The notes: generated by a model from the letters alone, not told the origin. DNA of 12,317 nt from Anaerolineae bacterium (GCA_003158885.1 PMLN01000115.1:5746-18062), one strand, 5' to 3'. Counted from the first letter of the stretch, positions 1 to 7,047 are shown. A program made the numbers and translations.

Positions 1-1
1 G

Positions 2-1978
2 GCGATACGCGAATCGGAAGCCACGCTTTTACTGAGCGGCCCAATGCACGCTTATATCCTGGCCGCCGACGGCACCCAGCACATTTTCGATTCGCTCTCA
101 GGCAATGGATTGGGATTGGGCGCAAACGCACCCCATCATTTTTCGCGCGTGACGCTTCAACCCAACGACAGGCTCCTGCTGTGTGCAAAGACCCCATCCG
201 CATGGGGAGCGGCCTTGAAGGATGCCAGCCCTGCCTCGCTGGAAGCCACGCGCCGCCGCTTGATGAATCTCGGCCGCGATAACGTAAATGCGGTCTTGAT
301 GCAAGCCGCGGAAGGTAAAGGCGCATTGATCCTCCTGCAGCCGGCCTCCGAGCCGGTATCTGAAGCAGCCGCACCTGAAGAACCCGTGCCGCCTGCAATG
401 GAAGAGGAACCGATTGCCGAGCCGCAAGCCAATCCCATACCCGCTGCACATCTTGTACAGCCATCAGCTTATGCAATTCCTCCGGAGCCGAAAGAGGAAC
501 CCCAGCCTCCATCACCGGTTGAGCCGGATATCCTGGCCGCCCTGCCCAGACTTCAACCCTTGAATTCAACGCCGACTCCGAAGGAGGAAGAACCGATCAT
601 CCCGGAGCCCGCCAAAGAATCAAAAGAAGCGCCCGCCTCGCCATCGCCGCGAACGCGCCAGGCGGCAAAAACGATCATCAGCGGGATGCAGGCCTGGCGG
701 AAGAGCAATGAACGAGTGGGTCAGGGCCTGCAATCCTTTTTGCCACGGCTATTACCCGGCTCGGAAGAATCACACACCCTGGCCCTGCCTGCCTATGCCA
801 TGGCTTTCATTGCCATCCTGGTTCCGTTGATCGTGGTGACCATTGCGAGCGTGGTGTATTTCCGTTATGGGCGCAGTGTGCAATACGAAGAATATTTGGT
901 GCAGGCCCGCAACGCGCGGGCGGTCGCGATCAGTCTCACCGATCCCACCGCACAGCGCGAGGCGTGGCAGCAGGTGCTGTCCTATTTGAACAGCGCGGAA
1001 TCATACAGCGAGACAGCCGAAACCGGTGCCCTGCGCAGCGAGGCCCAATCCAAATTGGATCAATTGGGAGGCGTCCATCGCCTGCAATTCCAGCCGTTGG
1101 TGAGCGGCGTCAACGCGCAGATCAGCCGCATGGCCGCCAACGAGAACGATCTTTATATGCTCGACGCAGTGCGCGGCGATGTATTGCATGTCTCCCTCAG
1201 CACCAGCGGGTTTCAAGCAGATAACTCGTTCAATTGCGCGCCCGGCACGTATGGAAATTACAGCGTTGGGCCTCTGGTGGATATTCTCGCCCTGCCGCCG
1301 GTCAATTCGATGAACGCGGCAGTGATGGGCGTGGATGCCGCCGGCAATTTGTTGTATTGCGCACCCGGACAATTGCCGCAAGCCATACCCCTCCCGCCGC
1401 CGGATACGAACTGGGGACGGGTCAAAGCTTTTGCCCTGGAAGGAGAGGATCTTTATGTGATCGATCCGTCGTCACGCGCGGTGTGGGTTTACATCGGGAA
1501 AAGCGATACGTTCGTGGACCGGCCTTATTTCTTTTTTGGAGACCAGGTTCCCAGCATCGAAAACGCCATTGACCTGGCGGTCAGCAACGGCGAACTGTAT
1601 ATCCTGCATGCCGATGGTCACCTCTCCACTTGTTCCTTCAGCGATATCCAAAGCGTTCCGACGCGTTGTAACGATCCGGCCTCCCTGACCAATTCCTTCC
1701 CGGCCTATCACGATGTAGATCTTTTCGCGCAGACCCACTTCACACAAATGATGTTCGCGCCGGCGCCCGACTCATCGTTGTTGATTTTGGACACGGATAC
1801 CCAGGCTGTCTTCCGATTCACACCGCTCTCCCTGGAGCTGCAAAATCAGTTCCGGCCTCCTGCGGGACATACCAGCCCGCCGCCGTCCATGCCTGCCAGT
1901 GCAATGACAGTAAGCCCGAATCATATTCTGTTTCTGGCTCTCAAAGACGAGGTATACTTCGCCGCAGATTTACCGTAG
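2..1978 (+). CDS. PP2C-like domain / membrane helix / beta-propeller protein (5' end outside window)
   Basis: The reading frame is open from position 2, and the first ATG (44) lies inside a folded domain, so the gene almost certainly starts upstream. Residue numbers here count from that ATG. Residues 1-95 resemble the C-terminal part of a PP2C-type phosphatase domain: the NDRLLLC strand followed later by a RDNVNAVLM strand similar to the family's DN-(I/V)-(T/S)-AV end. The usual SDG of PP2C after LLLC reads AKT, so activity is doubtful. Residues about 100-210 are a Pro/Glu-rich linker. One hydrophobic helix spans about 250-275 (YAMAFIAILV...). A helical stretch (about 280-340) follows, then at least four LY-x-(L/I)-D or LLILD blade-like repeats (LYMLDAV, LYVIDPS, LYILHAD, LLILDTD) suggesting an extracytoplasmic beta-propeller. 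By topology the PP2C-like part would be cytoplasmic and the propeller outside. The downstream gene starts 36 bp later on the same strand and is probably co-transcribed. Domain assignment is by eye. Confidence 0.8.
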   Translation, partial: AIRESEATLLLSGPMHAYILAADGTQHIFDSLSGNGLGLGANAPHHFSRVTLQPNDRLLLCAKTPSAWGAALKDASPASLEATRRRLMNLGRDNVNAVLMQAAEGKGALILLQPASEPVSEAAAPEEPVPPAMEEEPIAEPQANPIPAAHLVQPSAYAIPPEPKEEPQPPSPVEPDILAALPRLQPLNSTPTPKEEEPIIPEPAKESKEAPASPSPRTRQAAKTIISGMQAWRKSNERVGQGLQSFLPRLLPGSEESHTLALPAYAMAFIAILVPLIVVTIASVVYFRYGRSVQYEEYLVQARNARAVAISLTDPTAQREAWQQVLSYLNSAESYSETAETGALRSEAQSKLDQLGGVHRLQFQPLVSGVNAQISRMAANENDLYMLDAVRGDVLHVSLSTSGFQADNSFNCAPGTYGNYSVGPLVDILALPPVNSMNAAVMGVDAAGNLLYCAPGQLPQAIPLPPPDTNWGRVKAFALEGEDLYVIDPSSRAVWVYIGKSDTFVDRPYFFFGDQVPSIENAIDLAVSNGELYILHADGHLSTCSFSDIQSVPTRCNDPASLTNSFPAYHDVDLFAQTHFTQMMFAPAPDSSLLILDTDTQAVFRFTPLSLELQNQFRPPAGHTSPPPSMPASAMTVSPNHILFLALKDEVYFAADLP

Positions 1979-2004
1979 CTTTATCAACATTTAGAATTTT
2001 CAAG

Positions 2005-2014
2005 GAGGAGCTTC
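2005..2014 (+). promoter_or_regulatory. Strong ribosome binding site deciding a GTG start
   Basis: AAGGAGGAG sits a few bases before GTG at 2015. It is the strongest Shine-Dalgarno match in the window and fixes GTG as the start of the next gene rather than any internal ATG. Confidence 0.8.
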
Positions 2015-3088
2015 GTGTTTGATTACCTGAATTCCCTAATCGGCCATGCAGTCCAACAACCTGCGCCACAACACATCCAGGGAACTTCGGCGGTCGCCAA
2101 TCTCGTCGCCGACGACCCCAATGCACCGGCCCCAGTCGTCAACACCAAAGCCCTGGTAATCACCTACAACCCAACCATGGACCCAACCACAGGCAAAAAG
2201 TTGTCGGATGTGGAAGGCTGGGCATCGCCGGATGTTCTGCTCAACGGTTATATCTCCAGTTTATTGCAGACCAGCAATGGCCTGGCACGCCACCAAATCG
2301 TTCAGAACATCGTGCTGGACGAATTCCCGGTCTTGACAGACGGGTTCCGCTATACACCTCAAACCTTTTTATCCGTGCTCAGCGGCTCCACACCGATGCA
2401 TAATCCCTCCGGAATCGATTACAACGCCCTGCTCACGCGCTTCAACATCCTGCAGCGCGTCGCAAACCATGAGTTCGACGAAGTATGGATCATGGCATTC
2501 CCTTATGCCGGGCTGTATGAGTCCATCATGGCTGGAGCGGGCGCGTTTTGGTGCAATGCCCCGGCGCTTGCAAACACCGCCTCCTGCAACCGCCGCTTTG
2601 TAATCATGGGCTTCAACTACCAACGCGGCGTGGGAGAAATGCTCCATTCGTATGCCCACCGTGCCGAAAGCATCATGGCCCAGGTTTTCAACTGCCAGGA
2701 TTTTCTGGCATGGGCTTATAAACCCGATCGTTCGCCCGCAACAATCAGCCCGGGGCAAACTTTGAATCTCTTCAAGCAATTCATTCTTTATGATCAAATC
2801 GCAACGGGCCAGGCCGGGGTGGGACTTGTCCATTTCGCGCCCAACAGCGCGAAGGATTACGACTGGGGAAACCAGACGAATGTTAACAGCACATGCAACG
2901 ATTGGCTGGCCTTCCCGAACCTCACCGGCAATTCTCACGCTGTGAATTGCTCTGAATGGGGCAATGGCGATGACGGAGCATATCAAACATGGTGGCTAAA
3001 CCATCTCCCGAAGGCAGTTGGGATAAAAAACGGCATGTATAATAACTGGTGGTATTACATCGCCGATCCCAATAATGTACCTGCATAA
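2015..3088 (+). CDS. Conserved protein of unknown function, 357 aa
   Basis: The start is GTG, supported by AAGGAGGAG upstream. I do not recognise an enzyme family with certainty. The protein has the look of a conserved uncharacterised family, with blocks rich in aromatic residues and invariant-looking acidic or His residues: VLDEFPVLTDGFRYT (about 96-110), FDEVWIMAFPYAGLYESIMAG (about 154-175), AFWCNAP, RRFVIMGFNYQRGVGEMLHSYAHRAESIM, and a Trp-rich C-terminus (YQTWWLNHLPKA, NNWWYYIADP). It contains several Cys and Trp but no signal peptide, membrane helix or HExxH zinc-protease motif. The EMLHSYAHRAE segment could hold metal or catalytic residues, which is speculation. It lies 36 bp after the PP2C-like/propeller gene and before the tRNA pair, so it is probably the last gene of that operon. 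No convincing terminator follows it. Confidence 0.85.
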   Translation: MFDYLNSLIGHAVQQPAPQHIQGTSAVANLVADDPNAPAPVVNTKALVITYNPTMDPTTGKKLSDVEGWASPDVLLNGYISSLLQTSNGLARHQIVQNIVLDEFPVLTDGFRYTPQTFLSVLSGSTPMHNPSGIDYNALLTRFNILQRVANHEFDEVWIMAFPYAGLYESIMAGAGAFWCNAPALANTASCNRRFVIMGFNYQRGVGEMLHSYAHRAESIMAQVFNCQDFLAWAYKPDRSPATISPGQTLNLFKQFILYDQIATGQAGVGLVHFAPNSAKDYDWGNQTNVNSTCNDWLAFPNLTGNSHAVNCSEWGNGDDGAYQTWWLNHLPKAVGIKNGMYNNWWYYIADPNNVPA

Positions 3089-3155
3089 AATCGATGTGTT
3101 TTTAAAGGAAAACACAAACGCTCTGTAAAATCGGCATCGAGAGTCAAAGTTATGG

Positions 3156-3161
3156 TAAAAT
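3156..3161 (+). promoter_or_regulatory. Candidate -10 box of the tRNA-Ser operon
   Basis: TAAAAT lies 10 bp before the first tRNA base, so a start about 7 bp downstream would give a short tRNA leader. No good -35 hexamer is seen 16-18 bp upstream. Confidence 0.4.
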
Positions 3162-3171
3162 CCTCCAACCT

Positions 3172-3259
3172 GGAGGGATGGCCGAGCGGCCGAAGGCGCA
3201 TGTCTTGAAAACATGTTGGGGTCACACCCACGTGGGTTCGAATCCCACTCCCTCCGCCA
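3172..3259 (+). tRNA. tRNA-Ser (anticodon TGA)
   Basis: The acceptor stem GGAGGGA pairs with TCCCTCC (3249-3255). The discriminator is G, and CCA is encoded at 3257-3259. The anticodon arm carries CTTGAAA, so the anticodon is TGA and UCA-type serine codons are read. The T-arm has GGTTCGAATCC. A long variable arm is present, as expected of class II tRNA-Ser, giving 88 nt with CCA. It is the first of two serine tRNAs in one short transcription unit. Confidence 0.97.
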
Positions 3260-3287
3260 TCAACAGGATCGTAACAATTTATTTTTT

Positions 3288-3377
3288 GGGGAGGTGCCAG
3301 AGTGGCTGAATGGGCTCGCCTGCTAAGTGAGTGCCGGGGTAACTCGGTCGCGGGTTCGAATCCCGCCCTCCCCGCCA
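3288..3377 (+). tRNA. tRNA-Ser (anticodon GCT)
   Basis: The acceptor stem GGGGAGG pairs with CCTCCCC (3367-3373). The discriminator is G, and CCA is encoded at 3375-3377. The anticodon loop CTGCTAA gives GCT, which reads AGC/AGU codons. The long variable arm and the T-arm GGTTCGAATCC fit class II tRNA-Ser, 90 nt with CCA. It lies 28 bp after tRNA-Ser(TGA) and just before a terminator. Confidence 0.97.
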
Positions 3378-3386
3378 TAAAAAGAG

Positions 3387-3417
3387 AACGCGCCAGGTTA
3401 AGGCGCGTTTTTCTTTT
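3387..3417 (+). terminator. Rho-independent terminator of the tRNA-Ser pair
   Basis: An 8-bp perfect stem, AACGCGCC / GGCGCGTT, with a 7-nt loop is followed by TTTCTTTT. It ends the two-tRNA unit. On the other strand the hairpin is followed by CTCTTTTTA, so it may also end transcription coming from the S10 peptidase gene that stops at 3474. Confidence 0.85.
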
Positions 3418-3473
3418 AAGCCGCAGGTCTTCTCTTTGAATCCCGCGATGGCTGTATATTGAAACGGTAAGGG

Positions 3474-4973
3474 TTATTTTGCAGCCGAATTCCTGACGAA
3501 CTCCGCAAGATCCGCCTTCAATTGCGCCAGCGAGGGCATATGGATATACATCATGTGACCTGCTTCATAATAACTCATGCGGACATTGCGCCGCAGGGAT
3601 TCGTGCAGCCCCAAATGATCAAAGGTATATTGCGTGGCAGAATACGGCGTGCCAAGGTCGTAATAACCGTTGGCGACAAAGACTTTGAGATGCGGGTTGC
3701 AGGTCATGGCCGAACGCAGCGTTTCGCCCACGTTAATATATTGATTCTCGGCATTGGCATACGACCAGGGATTAACAAAATCGGTCATGATCTCATAGGA
3801 TAGATCAGACTCGAATTTGAGTTCCGAGCGGATGTAATCATAGAAGGCGGCGGTATAAGGGCCAATCACATTCGTCAGCAAGGGGTCGTATTCGGGGTGC
3901 TCCGTGACGCCCAGCCGGTCAATCCCGATGAAGCGGCTATCGAGGCGGCCGATGGTCTGTCCGCGCTCGCGCAGGAGTTCCTTGAAGAAATGCTGGTCGG
4001 TGATGCGCAGGTTGGTACGTTCAATAAACTCCGAAGAAAGCCCAGTGTAGCGCGCCAGCTTTTCCACGATCTGTTTCCGCTCACGCACGGTGAGCGCATC
4101 GCCTTTCATCAACGCGTCTGCATATTCGCCCAATGCAAACTTCTCCACTTCCCTGAGCAGGGTCTGCAGAGGCTTGCGAACTTTTAGTTTGCGGTGATAC
4201 CAGGCCGCCGCGGCATAACCCGAAAGGAACAGGATAAACGGCAGGTCATTGCCGATATGAAATTCAATCGTCGAGAAATTCAAAACGGCCGAGACCAGCA
4301 TGATGCCGTTGAGATACAGTCCATGCCGCTCCTGCAAATAACCGGAAAGGCCGGCGGCGCGCGTGGTGCCGTAGGACTCGCCTGCCAAAAATTTGGGGGA
4401 GAGCCAGCGGTTGTAACGCGTGATGTAAAGCCGGATAAAATCGCCGACCGAGGCAATATCCTTTTTAAAGCCGTGCCATTCGCTCGGCTTCTCACCTTCC
4501 ACCGGACGGCTGTAGCCGGTGCTGACCGGATCGATGAAAACCAAATCGGTTTCATCGAGCAGTGAATATTCGTTGTCTGTTAATTGAAACGGCGGCTTGG
4601 GTAAATTGCCGTCGAACTCCATGACTACGCGCCGCGGTCCAAGCAAACCCAAATGAAGCCAGACAGAAGACGAACCCGGCCCGCCATTGAACGAGAACGT
4701 AAGGGGACGTTTGGATTTATCTTCCACATCATCCTTTGTATACGCGACAAAGAAGATCTGGGCGCGCGGCTTTTCCCCCTCCGCCCCCTTCTCGCGGTCG
4801 GATGTCTCCTCCTTCATCACGACAGTTCCCGCGGTGACGGTGTATTTGATTTCGTTGCCGTCGATCGTGATCGAATGTTTGGTTTCAACCAAATTATCCT
4901 TTGGCCTGGGTTCCTCCTCCTTCTTCTCTTCTTTCTTCTCTCCGGCTTTCGCGGTTTCTTCATTTTCTGTCAT
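3474..4973 (-). CDS. S10-family serine carboxypeptidase, apparently without signal peptide
   Basis: This is an alpha/beta-hydrolase-fold peptidase that removes C-terminal residues. The family hallmarks are visible: FNGGPGSSS at 96-103 (oxyanion loop), GESYGTT with nucleophile Ser200, catalytic Asp439 in NGYYDLGTPY, and His473 in EAGHMMYIH. The 499-residue length is typical for bacterial members. The N-terminus (about residues 1-30) is a Lys/Glu-rich charged segment with no hydrophobic signal sequence. This is unusual, because most S10 enzymes are secreted or vacuolar, so a cytoplasmic enzyme or non-classical export is implied. The start ATG overlaps the rsmI stop as ATGA, and AAGGAG lies 8 bp upstream, so translation is coupled to rsmI. 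The substrate is unknown. Confidence 0.93.
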   Translation of the reverse strand: MTENEETAKAGEKKEEKKEEEPRPKDNLVETKHSITIDGNEIKYTVTAGTVVMKEETSDREKGAEGEKPRAQIFFVAYTKDDVEDKSKRPLTFSFNGGPGSSSVWLHLGLLGPRRVVMEFDGNLPKPPFQLTDNEYSLLDETDLVFIDPVSTGYSRPVEGEKPSEWHGFKKDIASVGDFIRLYITRYNRWLSPKFLAGESYGTTRAAGLSGYLQERHGLYLNGIMLVSAVLNFSTIEFHIGNDLPFILFLSGYAAAAWYHRKLKVRKPLQTLLREVEKFALGEYADALMKGDALTVRERKQIVEKLARYTGLSSEFIERTNLRITDQHFFKELLRERGQTIGRLDSRFIGIDRLGVTEHPEYDPLLTNVIGPYTAAFYDYIRSELKFESDLSYEIMTDFVNPWSYANAENQYINVGETLRSAMTCNPHLKVFVANGYYDLGTPYSATQYTFDHLGLHESLRRNVRMSYYEAGHMMYIHMPSLAQLKADLAEFVRNSAAK

Positions 4974-5803
4974 GAGCTCTTCTCCTTAACTTCCTTTGTA
5001 ATCAAGCGATAGACATCCCGCTTTTTCCAGCCGGATTGACCGGCGAGTTCCGAAGAAATATCCTTGACGGATTTTCCCTTCCCGGTCTCCTTTTTGATTT
5101 TCGCGAGCATTTTTTCCTGCGACCATTCCTTATTAAACAGTGAAGACCGGCCGCCGACCACGAGAACGAACTCCCCCCTCGGTTCTTGAAAATGAACGCG
5201 TGCCTGGCCCAACATCCCGCGCCAAACCTCCTCGTGGAGTTTGGTCAACTCACGCGCAACAGCGATCTGACGCTCTCCAAGAACCGTTTGCAAATCTTCC
5301 AGCGAATCAAGCAGGCGGTGCGGTGTTTCAAGAAAGATCAACGTATAAGGCAAATCCACAACCCGTTCCAGGAACTTTTTCCGCTCGGATGATTTGCGCG
5401 GCAGATAGCCAAGATATAAAAATGAATCGGCGGGCAAACCGGATACAACCAGCGCAGCAACCGGCGAGGCCGGGCCTGGTATAGGGCTTACATGATGACC
5501 CGCTTCCAATGCGGCGCGCACCAATTCATAACCGGGATCGTTTAAACCCGGTGTGCCGGCGTCCGAAACCAGGGCCACATCTCCAATATCCAGCGCAGCG
5601 AGGATTTTATCCAGTTTGGTTACTTTATTATGTTCGAAATAACTGGTGAGAGGCGTGTGAATATCGAAATGGCGGAAAAGATTTCCGGTCACACGGGTAT
5701 CTTCCGCGGCGACCAATTCCACTTCCTGCAGGAGGCGAAGAGCGCGTGCGCTGATGTCCTCCAGGTTGCCAATCGGCGTAGCGACAAGATACAAGATTCC
5801 CAT
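4970..5803 (-). CDS. rsmI: 16S rRNA (cytidine(1402)-2'-O)-methyltransferase
   Basis: RsmI uses S-adenosylmethionine to methylate the 2'-O of C1402 in 16S rRNA. The protein (277 aa from the chosen start) opens with MGILYLVATPIGNLEDIS, the usual N-terminus of this tetrapyrrole-methylase-fold family. It then shows AAEDTR, SDAGTPGLNDPGYELV and PIPGPASPVAALVVSGLP. The C-terminus (about 240-277; VKDISSELAGQSGWKKRDVYRLI) is the family's small helix-turn-helix-like domain. The frame is open to an ATG at 5860, but that start would lie inside the upstream terminator and add 19 non-family residues, so 5803 is preferred. There is no Shine-Dalgarno. Instead TACAAT ends 6 bp before the ATG, suggesting a leaderless mRNA. 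Its stop overlaps the start of the S10 peptidase gene. Confidence 0.95.
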   Translation of the reverse strand: MGILYLVATPIGNLEDISARALRLLQEVELVAAEDTRVTGNLFRHFDIHTPLTSYFEHNKVTKLDKILAALDIGDVALVSDAGTPGLNDPGYELVRAALEAGHHVSPIPGPASPVAALVVSGLPADSFLYLGYLPRKSSERKKFLERVVDLPYTLIFLETPHRLLDSLEDLQTVLGERQIAVARELTKLHEEVWRGMLGQARVHFQEPRGEFVLVVGGRSSLFNKEWSQEKMLAKIKKETGKGKSVKDISSELAGQSGWKKRDVYRLITKEVKEKSS

Positions 5804-5809
5804 ATCCCG

Positions 5810-5815
5810 ATTGTA
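5810..5815 (-). promoter_or_regulatory. Candidate -10 box giving a leaderless rsmI transcript
   Basis: On the minus strand TACAAT is followed by six bases and then the rsmI ATG, placing the predicted transcription start at or next to the A of ATG. The -35 zone falls in the upstream terminator hairpin and shows no consensus. Confidence 0.5.
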
Positions 5816-5816
5816 T

Positions 5817-5853
5817 CCCAAAAGAAAACCCTCTCCCATTTGGGAGAGGGTTT
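5817..5853 (-). terminator. Rho-independent terminator after the cupredoxin-like lipoprotein gene
   Basis: A 13-bp perfect inverted repeat (5826-5838 / 5841-5853), AAACCCTCTCCCA on the plus strand, has a tiny loop. On the minus strand it is followed by TTTTCTTTT. It separates the lipoprotein gene ending at 5880 from rsmI starting at 5803, so rsmI needs its own promoter immediately downstream. Confidence 0.9.
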
Positions 5854-5879
5854 GTATCATCGTTGATGCAAGGGTCTCG

Positions 5880-6335
5880 CTATTGCGTTACGGTGACCGT
5901 ACCCGCCCAGCCTGAATCGCTGGTGGAGTGATAGGGGAATGTACCCGTCTGGCTAAAAGTGAACTGGAACGCCGCGCCGGCATTGATGGCGCCGCTATCG
6001 AACACACCGGTCGTATCCGATGTGACCGTATGTGCAACAGTGTCATTGTTCGTCCATGTGACAGTTTTGCTCACCTTGACCTGCAACTGGGCAGGTTGGA
6101 AGCCGGCGCTGGTAATGGATATCGCGGATACCGCCGCGTTGCTGGCTGGAGTTGCCGCGGCCGTAGAAGAAGCCTTGGGCGCCGGCGCAGTGTGCGTGGC
6201 CTTGATATGCTTGGTCGGCGTGGCATTCGTAGACGGTTTGCCGCTTATCAAACTACCGAGACCCGTATGAAACTGGCAGGCGGATAGCAGCAAAGCGGCA
6301 ATCACGAGCAAAGAACCAAAAGTTAATTTTTTCAT
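5880..6335 (-). CDS. Cupredoxin-like lipoprotein, copper ligands mostly lost (copy 1)
   Basis: The start is taken at 6335 because MKKLTFGSLLVIAALLLSAC is a complete lipoprotein signal peptide with lipobox LSAC and Cys20. The frame is open to 6380, but the extra residues are not signal-like. After a Thr/Ala/Pro-rich stalk (about 35-65) comes a plastocyanin-like domain: FQPAQLQVKVSKTVTWTNNDTVAHTVTSD, then a C-terminal TFPYHSTSDSGWAGTVTVTQ. In copper-binding relatives this last segment carries Cys, His and Met ligands (YxC...H...M). Here those positions read Ser, Asp and Trp/Ala by eye, leaving only the His of AHTV. The protein is probably surface-anchored, and electron transfer through type 1 copper is doubtful. 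The Shine-Dalgarno is weak (GGATG where the neighbouring copy has GGAGG). A strong terminator follows the gene. Confidence 0.87.
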   Translation of the reverse strand: MKKLTFGSLLVIAALLLSACQFHTGLGSLISGKPSTNATPTKHIKATHTAPAPKASSTAAATPASNAAVSAISITSAGFQPAQLQVKVSKTVTWTNNDTVAHTVTSDTTGVFDSGAINAGAAFQFTFSQTGTFPYHSTSDSGWAGTVTVTQ

Positions 6336-6362
6336 CGTTTTACATCCGGGTAACCGCCCAGT

Positions 6363-6368
6363 ATAGTA
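6363..6368 (-). promoter_or_regulatory. Candidate -10 box, lipoprotein copy 1
   Basis: TACTAT on the minus strand lies 27 bp before the ATG, inside a leader block (6333-6383) that is nearly the same as the one before the other copy (6883-6931). Conservation in both duplicates is the main support. No -35 consensus is evident. Confidence 0.35.
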
Positions 6369-6444
6369 CACGCAATCCATTAATTTAATGTGCGCAAAAT
6401 ACCCTGTGGCTGGGGAGCTCCCAATATGGGATCATTACAGAACG

Positions 6445-6885
6445 CTATGGGGTCACAACGACCGTATACTTAACACTTGAGGCGTTATCCAAATAATATG
6501 TGATCGTGCCCGCTGTGTTTAAGCTGAAGGAAACAGTAACACCTGGAGCAATCGCCGAGTGATTGTTTAAATATACAAGTGTATGGGCCACACTATCCTG
6601 GTTGGTGACCGTGATCGTAGTGCCAACTTTTACCTGCAACGTTGTAGGCTGTGCCCCCGTGCTCGCAATAATGATTTGAGCGCCGGGCGCTGGAGTGCTA
6701 ACCGTCTGCGTACCGGAAGAAGCACCGGGCGAAGGTGGGGTATGGGTCGCCTTAACTTCCTTGGTTGCGGTGGTGCTGGATGAGCTTTTGCCGCTGAACA
6801 AACTACCGAGGCCTGTATGGAATTGACAGGATGAAAGCAGAAGAGCGGCAATTACAAATATGGGACCAAAAGTCAATTTTTTCAT
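6445..6885 (-). CDS. Cupredoxin-fold-like lipoprotein, diverged paralogue (copy 2)
   Basis: The protein (146 aa) begins MKKLTFGPIFVIAALLLSSC, with lipobox LSSC and Cys20. It continues QFHTGLGSLFSGK, nearly identical to copy 1 over the first ~33 residues. A Ser/Thr/Pro-rich stalk leads to a beta-sandwich-like domain (TTLQVKVGTTITVTNQDSVAHTLVY) that keeps one His. The C-terminus ITYYLDNASSVKYTVVVTP has no Cys, His or Met at the copper-ligand positions, so this copy is even less likely to bind type 1 copper. GGAGG lies 8 bp before the ATG. Copies 1 and 2 and their leaders form a tandem duplication in which signal peptide and leader are conserved far better than the domain, pointing to diversification of the exposed part. 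Function unknown. Confidence 0.88.
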   Translation of the reverse strand: MKKLTFGPIFVIAALLLSSCQFHTGLGSLFSGKSSSSTTATKEVKATHTPPSPGASSGTQTVSTPAPGAQIIIASTGAQPTTLQVKVGTTITVTNQDSVAHTLVYLNNHSAIAPGVTVSFSLNTAGTITYYLDNASSVKYTVVVTP

Positions 6886-6910
6886 TGTTTTACCTCCGGG
6901 TAACCGATCA

Positions 6911-6916
6911 ATAGTA
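6911..6916 (-). promoter_or_regulatory. Candidate -10 box, lipoprotein copy 2
   Basis: TACTAT on the minus strand lies 25 bp before the ATG, in the leader block shared with copy 1. With the GGAGG site it would give a leader of about 19 nt. Confidence 0.35.
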
Positions 6917-7001
6917 CACGGGATTCATTAAAGGAAGATGTGACTCTTTTAAAGATTCGGGTTTCGAAATTAATTGCAAACGATTATTCCGACCGTTTAC
7001 G

Positions 7002-7047
7002 TAAAAAACAATAATTCACGCGCCAGAATATGATGCGTGAATTATTG
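7002..7047 (-). terminator. Rho-independent terminator of the COG4315-type lipoprotein gene
   Basis: A 13-bp perfect stem (7009-7021 / 7035-7047, CAATAATTCACGC and its complement) has a 13-nt loop. On the minus strand it is followed directly by TTTTTTAC. It lies 30 bp after the stop at 7077. Confidence 0.85.

Noticed and set aside
98..451. Open frames on the minus strand opposite the PP2C-like gene
   Set aside because: They lie antisense to a convincing coding region, lack ribosome sites and have Cys/Arg-rich compositions typical of shadow frames.
2369..2986. 205-residue minus-strand frame opposite the unknown-function gene
   Set aside because: It is fully inside the plus-strand gene with the strong Shine-Dalgarno and shows no domain-like pattern.
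3095..3116. Inverted repeat TGTGTTTT/AAAACACA after the unknown-function gene
   Set aside because: The stem is A/T-rich and no T-tract follows, so it is not supported as a terminator.
3055..3378. Minus-strand frame reading GAGFEPAT-like sequence across the two tRNAs
   Set aside because: This is the well-known false translation of tRNA genes on the reverse strand, not a protein.
4653..5012. Plus-strand frames over the start of the S10 gene
   Set aside because: They are antisense to the Lys/Glu-rich N-terminus, which makes Phe/Leu/Ser-rich shadow frames that only mimic a membrane protein.
6411..6423. GGGAGCTCCC palindrome after lipoprotein copy 2 as a terminator
   Set aside because: It has no loop and no T-tract, and 10 bp of symmetry alone is not enough.
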